A program made the translations under genes and the position numbers. The notes under the pieces are model-generated. The model saw only the letters and a program-made list of their open reading frames with translations, made no database searches and had not been told where the DNA came from. From Phallusia mammillata (lineage: Eukaryota > Chordata > Ascidiacea > Phlebobranchia > Ascidiidae), in the NCBI GenBank assembly GCA_003260075.1, contig QLIY01000745.1:1-64000 (forward strand): a stretch of DNA of 64,000 bases, in the 5' to 3' direction. Below are positions 23,901 through 35,448 of this stretch, in pieces; position 1 is the stretch's first letter, and every line of letters starts with the position of its first letter.

Positions 23901-25281
23901 ATCATCGTAAACCCCATTACACATAACTTACATTTTACCTTGCAGATATATAGGTCGCAAACGTATGCAACTTAAGGTTCCAGAAAACCCGGTGCCTGGT
24001 ACCAAAGTTCTCGTGGAGGCAGATTACTCTTACTGGACACTTGGATATATGTTGTCGCAAAGCGGTGCTAAAAAATTACTTGCAGGGGATCCTTTACCCA
24101 AAATGGTTCCCGTTGATGAATATTTGCCTATCATGTTCAACAAACACCCAATGTATGTTAACTTGTACTTTTGTTTGATTTTAGTTGGGAAAGAAGTCTA
24201 TAACCCAATTAGTAGGGATGGGCCGAGCTGGGCCAGAACCCGAGTACTCGGTACCGAGCATCGCCGTTTTTAATGCTCGGCCGAGCAGTTGCACAAACTG
24301 ACCCGAGCGTTAAATTTGCATATTCATGCCCTGCTAACATACGTAACTAGTGTTCTAAAGGGTGTCTATGAACAAAAACGAATGGAATTTCAAATGTATT
24401 AAATGGTGGAAAACGCGTATTTTATGGGCATGTGCAGCTTAATAAAACACCGCCGGTAACGTAAGAGACTTTGTAGAGTTAAAACGCAGAAAGGTTATTT
24501 TTTGTGACGTCATAATGCACCGAGCGTGCTCGGCCGAGCATTGGGTGAGATGCTCGGTGCTCGACCAAACAGAACATTTGCAGTTTTGGCACATCCCAAC
24601 CAATTAGTATTGCATGTTTGTGTAAATGCTTTGCAGACTAACAAATTTTAAAATCTGCAGTGCCAATAAACTCCACTTAAAATCAAATTGCTTCCAAAAG
24701 ACATAGGTAGTAATGGATTTAAATGTTCTTTCATTTGGACACCTGTACCCGTAACTTAAAGTTACTACTGCAAGTGATGTCACTTATAAGCTGTATCGTG
24801 TTTTGCAGACAATCTTACATGGATAATTATCCAGTGCGCAATTTGATGGCTTTTTCGGTTGAACCATTGCTGGTTTATCCTACCCACTACACAGGTAAGC
24901 ATGTTTGATTTTTTCTGATCTTACATCGGTTCAGAAAGCACACATTTTGTTGAAATTTGAAGTTGCAAGAAAAGTTTTGCACTCATGTACGAGCCAACGC
25001 AATCCAGGTCTCTAGTAGACCCGTAAAACCATAAACAACTATGGATCCATCTTTGTCATGTATCTTTGACCCGGTAGTTTATTAATCTGGCAAGAACTTG
25101 TGCACCGCCGTTTATTTTTTGCTTCTGTTTCTATACTTAGCACATTAGTACAAATTTTAAAATCAATTTCCTTTTTTTCCTTTTAGGTCAAGAGAATTAT
25201 TTTAGTGACACGGAAACTTCGTCAATTTGGGAAGAAGTTGGTAGTGTTGTTTACAATCCCAGACAAAAGCACGAGCTTTGA
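17949..25281 (+). CDS. COLGALT: Procollagen galactosyltransferase (GLT25D/COLGALT)
   Basis: Thirteen exons: 17949-18235, 18559-18669, 19036-19153, 19618-19752, 20146-20350, 21060-21179, 21711-21799, 22188-22294, 22909-23041, 23449-23576, 23946-24152, 24809-24894 and 25187-25281. All junctions keep frame and give 606 residues, close to the vertebrate enzyme. It transfers galactose to hydroxylysine of collagen in the endoplasmic reticulum. Residues 1-28 form a signal peptide ending near SYCA. The first glycosyltransferase domain carries DAD at 175-177. The second (GT25-like) starts near 356 with IYMINLVRR, followed by [10 protein letters not shown] and EDD at 448-450. [12 protein letters not shown] and YPTHYTG are family signatures. 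The C-terminal KHEL should act as an ER-retention signal. An acceptor-like TTTTTAG sits one base before the ATG. No gap interrupts the gene. Confidence 0.96.
19375..19530 (+). repeat. Interspersed repeat copy in COLGALT intron
   Basis: This stretch resembles 3600-3775 and 4235-4410. Shared pieces in order are GTGGATAT, ATCACTGATGATG, ATAAGCATTTGCCG, GAACAA, CATGTC and a closing TATGAAC. It is a dispersed element of about 160 bp; I did not find clear terminal repeats or a target duplication. Confidence 0.5.
24213..24599. mobile_element. hAT-type non-autonomous element, 387 bp
   Basis: The ends TAGGGATGGGCC and GGCACATCCCAA are imperfect inverted repeats (10 of 12). They are flanked by a perfect 8-bp duplication, CCAATTAG, at 24205-24212 and 24600-24607. 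The subterminal regions are rich in GCTCGG and CCGAGC. It lies in COLGALT intron 11 and has no coding capacity. Confidence 0.88.
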
Positions 25282-26043
25282 TTCAACTTCATGCAATTAA
25301 CCTTCTATACCAAATGCAGTATTACATTTGTACGGTGCACTGTCTAATCTCGCTGCTACAGCTCAACGCTTTATTGCCATTTTTAGAAAAAATTTATAAA
25401 ATGCAGTCATATTTACTGAACGCTTGTGTTGTTGTCTTGTAAGACCAAATGCAGCCCAACTACAACCTTAGCGTATCAGCTGCAGTGCTAACCTTGTGGT
25501 AAATGGATCCAAAGGTGTTCAAACCTGGTTTCTGGTTATTCGCCAGTTAAATATATTCTGTGTCAAAACGTTGTTACGCAGAATACATTTGAGCGAAGAC
25601 CTTAAGTTCACGTCAAGTCTTGCAGCAAACAATTCAACAATTTGTGTCTTCTCGTATACTTGTTTGTTTTCTTTGGCCATGGCACTTTATTAAGCCGGGT
25701 TGTGTTATTTTATTAGAACATCCCGTGCTTTTTCAGGCAGCTACCCCACGCATTCTTATTTCCGTTTATTCGTGTTGCTCTTAGTTATAACAACACAGTG
25801 AGTACAAAAATATCACAGCGAACAGGACGAATGAAAATGGAAATCGTGTTGGTTGCAGCGAACATTGTCACAACAAATCGCGCTTATAGTTGTGATGTCA
25901 CCATACACATCATTTACACTTGAACACATTTACTTTCAACCTTGCTTAAATAGCATTGGGCGGTTTAATCAGTAAAACTGAAAGCTCTTCTTCCTCAGCG
26001 GTTTTACAAAATCACATATTAACCATAGAAACTCCCACTGCCG
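25282..26043. other. Short intergenic space between convergent genes
   Basis: The 3' ends of COLGALT (+) and the first LRRC8-like gene (-) face each other here. I see no gene, no clear poly(A) hexamer on the plus strand and no repeat of note. Confidence 0.5.
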
Positions 26044-27222
26044 TCATTCAAAGGTGTGGTACGCTCCTATTGGCTCGCCTTCGACATCACGTGACTGCGA
26101 TGCCCGGTTCCACATGAAGAATCCTCGTAGTATCTTCTTCAACTTGGGAGTTGCCTGACGCTCCGGTTGCTGATCAAGATTCATCAGATATTGCTGGAAA
26201 TCATTCAGATCTTCATCACTATCTTCTATAATCGTTTCAACTTCGGTGACGGCCGAGCTCAAATCGCCCTCAGCAATTGTTTTGTAGAAGTAGAAGAATT
26301 CATAATCCCGATTCATTATTGCGTCACTGATGGCTTGAGGGCTGCACAAATCTCGTAACTCGTCATATCCGCTTCTTTTGGCTTCGGTGACGTCATCAAT
26401 GACGTTTGCAAAGTGATGGGGTGCGTTATTTTCTCCGAAGCCTCTGGTCATGCGTTTGAGAAACAGTACGTCGTCGCTTTCCTTGATAACGTAAACGAGC
26501 CAGGCGAAAATCATTAACTGGATGAGCGACGCGAAAAGATGCGTTCCGGCGACGAAGATGATGACGTCATAGCGCGAGTAAACGCACGTGAATTGGAAGT
26601 GACCGGTTTTGCAGAGATAACTTCTTTTGTGCACTCCAAGCAGAGTTATTAAAACTATGCAATAAATTGTGACAATAAGAAGTGATATAACATTTCTTAT
26701 CTTGTAGATCAATACAACATAGTCGCTGTCAATAACGTACTGAGTTAAAAGGGTCCAGATTTTTCGTGCTTTGCTTCGATTTTCTTTTTCTTCTTGCAAG
26801 GTTTCTTTTCTGTCTGGAGTCATCAGCAAATACTTCAAGTAGTTGCTAGTCGCATTAGTTTCCTCTACAAGGCTGTAGGCAGTTCTGAAGCTTTTTACTC
26901 TTCGCGAAACAGCTGGCAAGTATTCCCAGGCGTTAGTAACGAAGTAAATGAAACCTACAAATAAGACACTCATCCACCAGAAATGCCTGAGCAGCTGAAA
27001 GGCCTCATAACTACACTGTTGATTCACATAACCAGCATTGAGTGTTGTGTTCCTTCTTCCTAAGTGAGTGCACTGTACAGACTCTACAGGCAAACTGTAA
27101 AGCAACAAAACATCCGCCGCTACTGCTATGAAAACTGCGAAAGAACGAGCAGTTTCCCAGTAAGGTTTGATCTGATATTGGAGAAGCAAATCAGTCCACA
27201 CGAAAGCTTGGGCCAAAGCCAT
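26044..27222 (-). CDS. LRRC8-like four-helix channel protein A, no LRRs
   Basis: An uninterrupted 392-residue frame. I start it at ATG 27222 (MALAQAFVWTD) because the three paralogues begin the same way; the upstream extension starts only with TTG. The order is a short N terminus with IKPYWE, helix 1, extracellular loop 1 with two Cys (VQC and QQCS) around YVNQQC, helix 2 ending near NAWEYLP, a charged cytoplasmic loop, helix 3, extracellular loop 2 with two Cys (YLC and FTC), helix 4, and an acidic cytoplasmic tail. The KPWW-like motif, YVN-x-x-C and the N-W-x-x-x-P after helix 2 match the pannexin-like domain of LRRC8 anion-channel subunits. No leucine-rich repeats follow. Plasma membrane channel function is inferred. 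It is the most divergent of the four. Confidence 0.6.
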   Translation of the reverse strand: MALAQAFVWTDLLLQYQIKPYWETARSFAVFIAVAADVLLLYSLPVESVQCTHLGRRNTTLNAGYVNQQCSYEAFQLLRHFWWMSVLFVGFIYFVTNAWEYLPAVSRRVKSFRTAYSLVEETNATSNYLKYLLMTPDRKETLQEEKENRSKARKIWTLLTQYVIDSDYVVLIYKIRNVISLLIVTIYCIVLITLLGVHKRSYLCKTGHFQFTCVYSRYDVIIFVAGTHLFASLIQLMIFAWLVYVIKESDDVLFLKRMTRGFGENNAPHHFANVIDDVTEAKRSGYDELRDLCSPQAISDAIMNRDYEFFYFYKTIAEGDLSSAVTEVETIIEDSDEDLNDFQQYLMNLDQQPERQATPKLKKILRGFFMWNRASQSRDVEGEPIGAYHTFE

Positions 27223-28375
27223 TTTATTACTGAATCGTGGCCGTCCACGCAAGCTAAGTGTAGTAGAATGATGGTGGGTAGTTTTGTGTTTCTCGATATG
27301 TGCGCCGCTGTAGTTCCATATGCAGCGCTTCTCGTTGCCTACATCCGTTCAATAATCAAGGAAACTCGCCCACATTGCAAGTTGGTTGTACTGTGGTTGC
27401 TGTAAGCGTGGAAAAAAGTTAGCCTTTATCTGAATCTTAACATTTATTTGACTTCTTGTCAAGCCCAACAGTATGTTGTATTATCAACGTGAACTTTTTC
27501 TTCTTAAGCATCAGACTAAAATATCTCCAATTTTAAAACTGAAAGTTTGATTGAAGGATGTTGAACATTTCTTCGCCTAAATCCGGTTGTACAGTGTGCT
27601 ACTGGTCCTTGACTGCTTTAAAACGAAGAACCAGCTTGAAACTGACGAAAACTGTGCGGTATATGGTGGTACTATATGACGCTTGAAAATAGCAAGGAAC
27701 ATATCCATTGACTGTTGTGTGTGAACCACTATATGGTTTGCAAACAACCTTGCTATTCTTGTAATGGGGTTAAAGGTCAAGATCTGTAAGGTTTCGGAAA
27801 CTTGATTTGATTGTCGTTGATAGTTTAACCCTTGCTACCTGAAAAAGTATGGTAGTCTTTTGTGGTCCATTTCGGAATATTAATTATAAATGGCACCTAT
27901 TACAATAACAGCAATGTAACAGTGGTTTATGATCTAACTTTAGTTTTACTGGTTTACAGTTGTTTGATAGAAGCTTGTTTAAATTCAGGTATGGACTTTA
28001 AGCTTGAAGGAAGTTGACTTTAGTAAATTATGTATATCTTCGAGTTTGGGCTATACGGTAAATAACAAAAATAAAGCATTTCAACGAGGGTCGCGCATTA
28101 TTTAATTTCACGTAATATTTTATGGTAGAGCTTCTAACATAAGATTTCACAAGACGCCCGGTTCGGAAATTGCCGGTAGGTGGAGCAACGAAGTATAAGC
28201 GTGGGCGTCTTGTGAGTTCCTGTGTTAGTAGTTTTACCGTATTTAAAAGGCAACAGAATTATTTTGCAAACTAAGATGTACTGACTTAAAAATAGTATGA
28301 TGCGACATAATGTTTAGCGAAATCGCTACAGCGAAAAACTACGCAGATCAATATTTCAAATAAATATAAACCATC
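27223..28375. other. Intergenic between paralogues A and B
   Basis: It holds the promoter side of gene A and the 3' side of gene B. The only item noted is a 69-bp stretch at 28147-28215 bounded by inverted repeats. No coding sequence is supported. Confidence 0.5.
28147..28215. repeat. 69-bp unit with perfect 13-bp terminal inverted repeats
   Basis: TCACAAGACGCCC at 28147-28159 is mirrored by GGGCGTCTTGTGA at 28203-28215. The interior is GC-richer than its surroundings. It could be a very small MITE or a transcribed hairpin; I see no target duplication. Confidence 0.55.
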
Positions 28376-29479
28376 CTAAAAATCTTTGAGAGTAATGTTT
28401 TTTTTCTGTTGTGTCTCAATGGAATTGTGTTCATTTGTTTGTTTGTTTGTTTGTTTGTTTTTCCAACGACGTTTGTTTCGCTGCCTTTGAGAATTTTCGG
28501 GAAAGGCGCTATTGCCATCGGATGTTGTCTGATTTTCGCCACTGCCGCCACTTTGCAAATATCTTTGAAGCATATTTTGTCTGTCTGTGAGGTTCGTATA
28601 TTTTTTGACAAAATGTTCCAACTTAACCTGATATTCGAGAAAGTCGATGCTTTGAAGTGAAGTGACTTCGCCCGAATTTTTAAACAGTTCTAACAGATCA
28701 TTGGTATGAAGTTTGTTGCTTAACTTAACCATTACCCCCACAAGTCCAACTGTGTGAAGAGCTGCAATTGCTAAATGTAGGATCATAATTACGGAAACAT
28801 AGCGTTTTTTCAAAACCACGCACCCAAAGCCATGCTCTGCAATGAAACAGTCCATTCTTTCTTCGAGATTGATATGTTGATGTATCATGTATCCAACGAA
28901 AATTGCATAGAAGATTGCAATAAAGGTTGCAACGATGTTCCTGCCAAGGTAGTATGGTACGATGTTCTCTGTTATGCCAAGCTTGTAGCGGATGAGGTTT
29001 TCTAACTGTTGTCGCTCAAACAAATAGGCTTTATCCTTTTTAAAAGTAGGTTCATTGTTATTCTCACGTTTATTCGTATCAACGTTAGTATCCACATCTT
29101 GTTTTGTTTTGCAGATTTCCACTAGATCGTAAGCTTTTCTGTAAAGTTTGACTGAACTGGCAACCGATGGCATAAGTTCCCACCAGTTGTGTGCAACAAA
29201 CATTACACCGCATGCCACTAAACTGAACCACCAGAAATTCACAAGCCAATAGATCCGTTGATCCGTTTGACTGCAGATTTCGTTAACATAGGAATATTGA
29301 AATGATTGGAAGCTAATTTTTGCTTGACACTGAATTTCAACTTTCGTACTTCCATAGGCTAAGAACAAAGATGAGGCAATCAACAATGTGCTTGTAGTGC
29401 TTCGCACTTTTTCCCACCATGGCTTCATTTGGTATTTTGCCAAAACATCTGTAACTCCAAGAATGCTTTGAAGAGCCAT
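28376..29479 (-). CDS. LRRC8-like four-helix channel protein B, no LRRs
   Basis: An intronless 367-residue frame from ATG 29479. It has KPWWEK at 19-24, helix 1, loop 1 cysteines in IQCQ and NEIC after SYVN, helix 2 ending HNWWELMPS, a basic cytoplasmic loop, helix 3 after GRNIVATF, loop 2 cysteines in MDC and FGC, and helix 4. After helix 4, where LRRC8 proteins continue into leucine-rich repeats, this one stops after about 120 polar residues. The tail includes NKQTNKQTN, which is encoded by a TTTG tetranucleotide repeat at about 28434-28460 and so may vary in length. The closest relative in the array appears to be gene D, with which it also shares upstream sequence. Confidence 0.62.
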   Translation of the reverse strand: MALQSILGVTDVLAKYQMKPWWEKVRSTTSTLLIASSLFLAYGSTKVEIQCQAKISFQSFQYSYVNEICSQTDQRIYWLVNFWWFSLVACGVMFVAHNWWELMPSVASSVKLYRKAYDLVEICKTKQDVDTNVDTNKRENNNEPTFKKDKAYLFERQQLENLIRYKLGITENIVPYYLGRNIVATFIAIFYAIFVGYMIHQHINLEERMDCFIAEHGFGCVVLKKRYVSVIMILHLAIAALHTVGLVGVMVKLSNKLHTNDLLELFKNSGEVTSLQSIDFLEYQVKLEHFVKKYTNLTDRQNMLQRYLQSGGSGENQTTSDGNSAFPENSQRQRNKRRWKNKQTNKQTNEHNSIETQQKKNITLKDF

Positions 29480-31544
29480 TACCTGATATAACTGCCGTGC
29501 ACATCAAATATCTGTTCGGATTTTTTAAATTACTGCTTAGGCTGAATACAAACAGTCCTTGTCAACCGAAATACTTGATACCAAGATTTGGGTACAATTT
29601 AAGCAGTAACTTAAGCCAATAGGTTGCACTTGCCTCCTTTACTGTTTAACTACACAACACCGATTGGCAAATTAATCGAACTGTTTTCGCGTCGATGGTA
29701 AACAATGGTAGAGTATTGAGTTACAACTTGATGTTACATAGGTGCGACCTATTCAGAATTGTTTTTATAGGGGTTTCGGTCTGATTCAAGGTTATTAAGG
29801 GCTGTTTGACATTAGGTCAGGTCAAGCAACTGGCTACTTAGCTAGTTAAATTTAATCAAAGAAATATTGACACAGAGTGTAGGCTAAATTTAGGCCCGAT
29901 TCAAGCCCGTTTTTTGAAGAAACCCAAGACCAAACCCGGCCCGACTTACAACTCGTCGATCGTAAATAATGATAGTATTGAGTTACAACGCAATGTAAAA
30001 TAGGCGCGACCTATTCAGAATAGTTTTAATAGGGTTTTCGGGTTGATTCAAGGTTATCCACATTTATTGTTATATTGTACCGAATAGAGTTTGTTGTACC
30101 CACATACGTGAGTATGCTCTATATTTAGATTCTGCTTTGCAGTGCAATCACAAAAGAATCAACAAAAAACAGCGTATAAGCGTCATCAGCCGCGTTGTTC
30201 TTTGAACCTATATAACGTGAATTTTACTATTGTGTTTGATTGCTCTATTTAGCACGGCATCACATTGGCAAGTTTTGATTATTGCTAAATAGGTCGGTGA
30301 CGGGGGATAGGACGAGAGTTTAGTTTCGCGGCAGGGAAAGATTGCTTGTGTTGGGGTACGTGGCTGGAAAACTGGGTGGTTGACTGGCCACTATTCTATT
30401 CGAAGGCAATAAAGGTGAACGAAAAACTAGAGGGACTGAACGAATATTCACTTCTATCCTAGTGATTAACTAAATCCTGATTTTTTTTATTGGTTATTGT
30501 TACAGTTACCAGCAGGTTGGTGCCTTGTGCGTTAAGATGATTTTGATAAAAAAGGATACAACTTGTAGCATTACAGAGTTCTGCTTTGGGACATGTTAAA
30601 ATTAAACACTAAATTAAAGATATTATTAATCAAAACATACAATTATTGCTGGAAAGCGTTATCGGCCTGTCTTGCTTTTAAAGAATATTTCATGCAACGG
30701 GAACTGTTTGTACTGCAATTAACCCCTTTCATTCTGCTTTGATGTTCGTCGCGGTTGTGCAAAACTGTGATGTGACATAAAACTATACAGTCTACAACTT
30801 CATGCGCTTGGCTTTCTGAGCGCCTCCATTTGTTTACTTAACTCCTTCGGTGTTTTCAAGCACCATAATCAACTAATGATAGTTAGTCATTGATTTCACT
30901 TATTCATTTTTGGGTTCCATTGTGTGTATTTGCTACTAAATTTCGCTTATCGTCCTACGTTTACTGCAGTAATATAAACAAAGGACCTGTTATTATTATA
31001 TAATTTGACAACTCCATAGTGTAGCTCGATTCTGTCTATTATTTCTGAATTTAGTTTATACTATGAATAATTGTTGGTGACACATTTTATTAACATTGAA
31101 TCAAACCAACACTTTTGGCTTTGTAAATAAATATTAACGTATAATTTCATTTTTTTATTTACAGATTTTGTAAAAGATACCTGCAAAAGAACATGTGACA
31201 AAATGTGGTAAATTAAAAAAACAAAAGTTTTAGTTGTTCAAGGTTTTCATCGGACAAACCAATGGCAAATTCTTAACACATCATAAACAAAGCACAACAA
31301 AATGTTGAAAGGGTAAAACTAATGATTTATAAGTGACTGTAAACTTTGTGAAATAAATAAATATCCTTCGAAGACCACAAGTGGCAAAATATGTATTTAA
31401 AAAAAAACAGTACAAAAGGAAAGTTAGTAACGACAAAAACTATGAGAACTAACGCCAGTCGAAAAGAGTGTTGCGTAATATGATTTTATAAGTGATGTTT
31501 TTCTATTGCAGAGGTGGCTTTGTACATATTTAGTGTAACATATG
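29480..31544. other. Intergenic between paralogues B and C
   Basis: No gene is seen. A direct repeat pair of about 105 bp is present at 29690-29798 and 29955-30057 (shared ATTGAGTTACAAC and CGACCTATTCAGAAT). Parts of 29520-30670 resemble the region upstream of gene D (36940-38510), which indicates that gene and flank were duplicated together. Confidence 0.55.
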
Positions 31545-32768
31545 TCAGGTACTAGGTGCCGGTATTTGTTTTTGGCTATTTGTTTCTTCATGCACATCCC
31601 GTTGATCAACTTGAGCGGAAAGGGTGGGTGCAGAATACACCCTCGACAAACTAGTCCCATGGACAGTTAAGCGAGATCGGGTTGGTGCTGAGCAACTGGC
31701 TACCTGTCTAATGTCTTTCACCAATCGGTCGTCGGAAGTTTGACCAGATGATGATGATTGAGATGATATTGGCTCCGAACTAAATGCAGGAATTTGACCA
31801 GATGATGATGATTGAGATGATATTGGCTCCGAACTAAATTCAGGAGTTAGACCAGATGATGATGATTGAGATGATATTGGCTCCGAACTAAATGCAGGAA
31901 TTTGACCAGATGATGATGATTGAGATGATATTGGCTCCAAATCCATTAATTCAAACAAAGTAACTTTACCCGCCTGGCGTACCAACTCATTCAAGAGGTC
32001 ACTTGTATCACTTATTTTGCGCAGCTTCACTAAAACACCCAGAAACCCGAACGTGTGGAAACCAGTTATTACCGCTTGCAAGATCACGATCAGAAAAACG
32101 TGTTGTTTCCTAATAATGACGCAGGTAAAGAAATGCCCTGTGTTAAAACAATCAAATCTTTCGCCCAAGATGTTTAATTGGTATGACACGTATGCTACAA
32201 TAATGGCATGTGCAGTGGAAAATATTGCTGCAACGATGTTTCGCGCTAAGTAATAGCGTGCAATATCTGACTTGACTAGTTTGCTATGAAGTAATATTTT
32301 CAAATCTGGTTTAGTCAGTTTGGAAGTCACATGTGTTTCATATCCGCTTTCTGATTGGTGCATCGTTTTTCGATCACTCTCTTCACTTTTCATGTTTTGC
32401 TTGACAAGTTCTTCCACATCAAAGACCAACGAAAAGAGTTTGACAGAACTTGCAACCGATGGCATAAGTTCCCACCAGTTGTGTGCAATAAACATTACAC
32501 CGCATGCAACTAAACTAATCCACCAGGAGTTCATAAGCCAATAAACATGTTGGTCGTATCTGCAGATTCCGTTAACGTAAGATGATTGAAATGTTAGCGA
32601 GCTATTGTCAGGTTGACACTCCAGTTCAACCATCGTGCATCCATAAACCAAATAAAAAGTTGACACATAAAGCACTGTACTTGTAGCAGATCTGATCTTT
32701 TCCCACCATGGCATTAATTGATGTTTTGCCAAAACATCGGTCGAGAAATGAATGAAACTTGAAGCCAT
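31545..32768 (-). CDS. LRRC8-like four-helix channel protein C with Ser-rich repeat tail
   Basis: An intronless 407-residue frame from ATG 32768. It has MPWWEK at 19-24, loop 1 cysteines C51 and C69 (SYVNGIC), helix 2 ending HNWWELMP at 96-103, a charged loop, helix 3 from about R176-N177, loop 2 cysteines C207 and C216, and helix 4. The tail departs from the other genes. It carries about four copies of an 18-residue Ser-rich unit (EPISSQSSSSG core), encoded by a 54-bp tandem repeat. No leucine-rich repeats follow. The channel role is inferred from the shared architecture. Confidence 0.62.
   Translation of the reverse strand: MASSFIHFSTDVLAKHQLMPWWEKIRSATSTVLYVSTFYLVYGCTMVELECQPDNSSLTFQSSYVNGICRYDQHVYWLMNSWWISLVACGVMFIAHNWWELMPSVASSVKLFSLVFDVEELVKQNMKSEESDRKTMHQSESGYETHVTSKLTKPDLKILLHSKLVKSDIARYYLARNIVAAIFSTAHAIIVAYVSYQLNILGERFDCFNTGHFFTCVIIRKQHVFLIVILQAVITGFHTFGFLGVLVKLRKISDTSDLLNELVRQAGKVTLFELMDLEPISSQSSSSGQIPAFSSEPISSQSSSSGLTPEFSSEPISSQSSSSGQIPAFSSEPISSQSSSSGQTSDDRLVKDIRQVASCSAPTRSRLTVHGTSLSRVYSAPTLSAQVDQRDVHEETNSQKQIPAPST
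31742..31957. repeat. 54-bp coding minisatellite, about four copies
   Basis: The unit start GACCAGATGATG recurs at 31742, 31796, 31850 and 31904, exactly 54 apart. The unit is a multiple of three, so copy-number change would keep the frame of gene C and only lengthen or shorten its Ser-rich tail. Confidence 0.9.
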
Positions 32769-34781
32769 TTTAAACTGGTTGCGGTTCTCTAACGATATGC
32801 AAGCTCAACGTTTACTAAACAATTCGGCTTTTCACAACACACGTAAAATGCTATTATGTGGCAAGTCAAAATAACAAAGCGGATGAATTACTTTTCTGAT
32901 AACAGGCAACAGCTTTTCTTCCTACCACCCTTTTTAAACATAGACGGAAAAGAACTCCGATTGTAATTTTTTCAGTTGATGTCTGTATGTATCTCTTTAT
33001 CCACAAGCTTCTTATATACTTTTCGCATCTGTAATATGTAATTTGATGACTCAAATTGAAGATTTTGTTTTTCGTGCTATTGCATCTGACAATTGTGGCG
33101 TGATTAGGTGGGCAGTGTTTTGACATAGCTTAAATATCCAAACCAACGCTCTACATAACAGCAACCTACAGAGCCTGATATGATGTCGTATCCCACCTTC
33201 AGGTTTGTTTTTTCGTTATTTTATTTCTTGCTACATTTAGCAAGTTATGTAACACCTTTTTTGTAAAACTTTTTAGCTTAAAAAAAAAACTGCAGAAAAC
33301 GCCAATACAATTTAAGATTGTGACAATAGTGCTTTTTTTGGTAAAAACATTGCACCATGACAGACCACATACGAACGAAAATGAGTAGGCAAGATTACTG
33401 TTACGTCATTTTATGACATAACACGGTGTATCTTTCAAAGGGACATTTAAAATATGCCACAAGAATTTGGTCACGCAAATGGCTACTAACGTCATAAACG
33501 CTCGGAACCCTCATTACTTTTATTTTCGGTTGTGTAGATAAAGCGCATTTGTCCAATCAGCTTCTATAGGTGAATGGTCTTTTGATTTTAGATTCAAGTC
33601 TGTTAACACGTGATTTCGTAGTATTTGGTTTGTACGCAATGTTTTATGATTCGCAAGAACTGCTAACTAAAGTCGCATTATCGGTGCCAATTCAAGTGTA
33701 ACTGAGAACTTCTCCTTTCGAGTAAATGCCTTTCTCTCTCCTTTTTCAAATATTGCTCTCTCGATTTCGGTATAAATGAAGTGAAGAGTTGGAGTAAAAG
33801 ACTCCACTGTGCATTTTGTGTTTACGTTTTCCCCCCCCCCTCTCTATGTGTTTGCTAAATTACTTAACCTGTATTTTGCTAAATATAAATCTAACCATAC
33901 TAAATGTATTGGCGTTGCACTTTACTTCAGGATAGGCAACTCGATACATAACGAAATAGAACTCGTGTGCGTCCTTGGGGCTATCGTTTGGAATAAATGG
34001 GACTCATTCACTAGTTGATATTTGTAAGTCGAAACTTTAGGTTTATCACGGCAGCATAAGGCGCAACAACTACTCAAGCTTGCTACGTTGTGATAAAGCA
34101 GTAAACACGCATTGGTATTGAAGTATGGCATTTATTTATATGGATTTCGTTGGCAGATATATTCCTAAGCTCGTTTTCCCGGTGTGTTAGGTTACGTAAT
34201 TGTAAAAGATTGTTCACTGAGATTTGCATAAAGGTTTCTAATTCATTGTCAACGAATGTTTACTTAAGGCAAAAATTTCCTGCCATTCGAAATATTTTTG
34301 ACAACTGTAACTGTTCATAATGGACCTTTACTGATCTGCCTTTGTTTATTTTCGCAAGTTTATAAACATTCAATACTTTCAATAGTTAAAGGGGCAGAAA
34401 CCCCAAAAGGTGATAATTCAGATAAACCTAGAATACCTTTTAGACATGAGTTCTCTTCGCCATTCCACCACTAGGTGCCGCACGTAAGTGATATACATCC
34501 TTTGTGTTAAGGTTTTAGCTGGTGTTTGCAGTTGTCACGGCCTTTACGGTGAGTAGGGGAAGTTCGCTTTGTATGTTACATACCTCTTTGTTACTCAATG
34601 GTTTATTGTTGTGGTTGCAAATATTATATTTTATCCTTAACATCAATCAGGTATTTTGTGTTAAGCGGATGACTAGCTGCTACCTTAATCGTTCCTTTAT
34701 GTTGCGCTGCCTCCTAAACAAACGTTTGCTTCAAAATCCCGAATCTATTCAATAGCGATGAAATATATCACTTGCTTAGTG

Positions 34782-35251
34782 CAGGGGTTCCCCACCTTTT
34801 CGCAATGACAGTCGCATCGCAGATCCTTATTTTACCAACGGTCGGCGATTTCCTGCTTGTTTTTGACTCATAATTACTGATGTAAAAGACTACGTTTACC
34901 TTTAACAAATTTACTATCCAATAACGCCTGAAAAAAATTAATTTCTAACTTGATACACAGATCAAGTCTAACGACTAGTTTTAACTGTATATTATGTCAT
35001 CATCTATATTGTGATTTTTGACGCTTGCGGTTCCTGTTTTTCCCATTATTTGTACACAATAGGCGTACAAAAAGTCTGACGCACATGGCTACTAGACTGG
35101 TCCTGGTAATACTGTTTCCAGACCCAGAATTTTTAGGCAGTTTTAAAATCGAAATATTTAGGACGGTGGCGTATGCATAAATTTTAATATACATGTTCAC
35201 GGCCGCACAAACTCGTGTCTGCAGCTGCATGTGGCACGTTGTGCACCCCTG
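34782..35251. mobile_element. hAT-type non-autonomous element, 470 bp
   Basis: It starts CAGGGGTTCCCCACC and ends GTGCACCCCTG, with short inverted ends. The flanking 8-bp duplication GCTTAGTG at 34774-34781 and 35252-35259 is perfect. The interior has no transposase. Confidence 0.88.
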
Positions 35252-35448
35252 GCTTAGTGGCAAACAATAAAAATGTTTGACGTCCAGTTAAATGGGGCGC
35301 GATCTGTTTAGACTAGTTTTTGCTGGTGTTGGGTTTCATTCAAGTCTATTGTCAAATTGGCTACGGTATACTTCGTTTCTAAGTGTATTGACCAAGTGGT
35401 GTAATATATTACCGGTAAAAACACATTGCATCAGCATTACAGACTGGA

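Noticed and set aside
27223-27252. N-terminal extension of paralogue A
   Set aside because: It starts with TTG and has no counterpart in the paralogues; the ATG at 27222 aligns with theirs.
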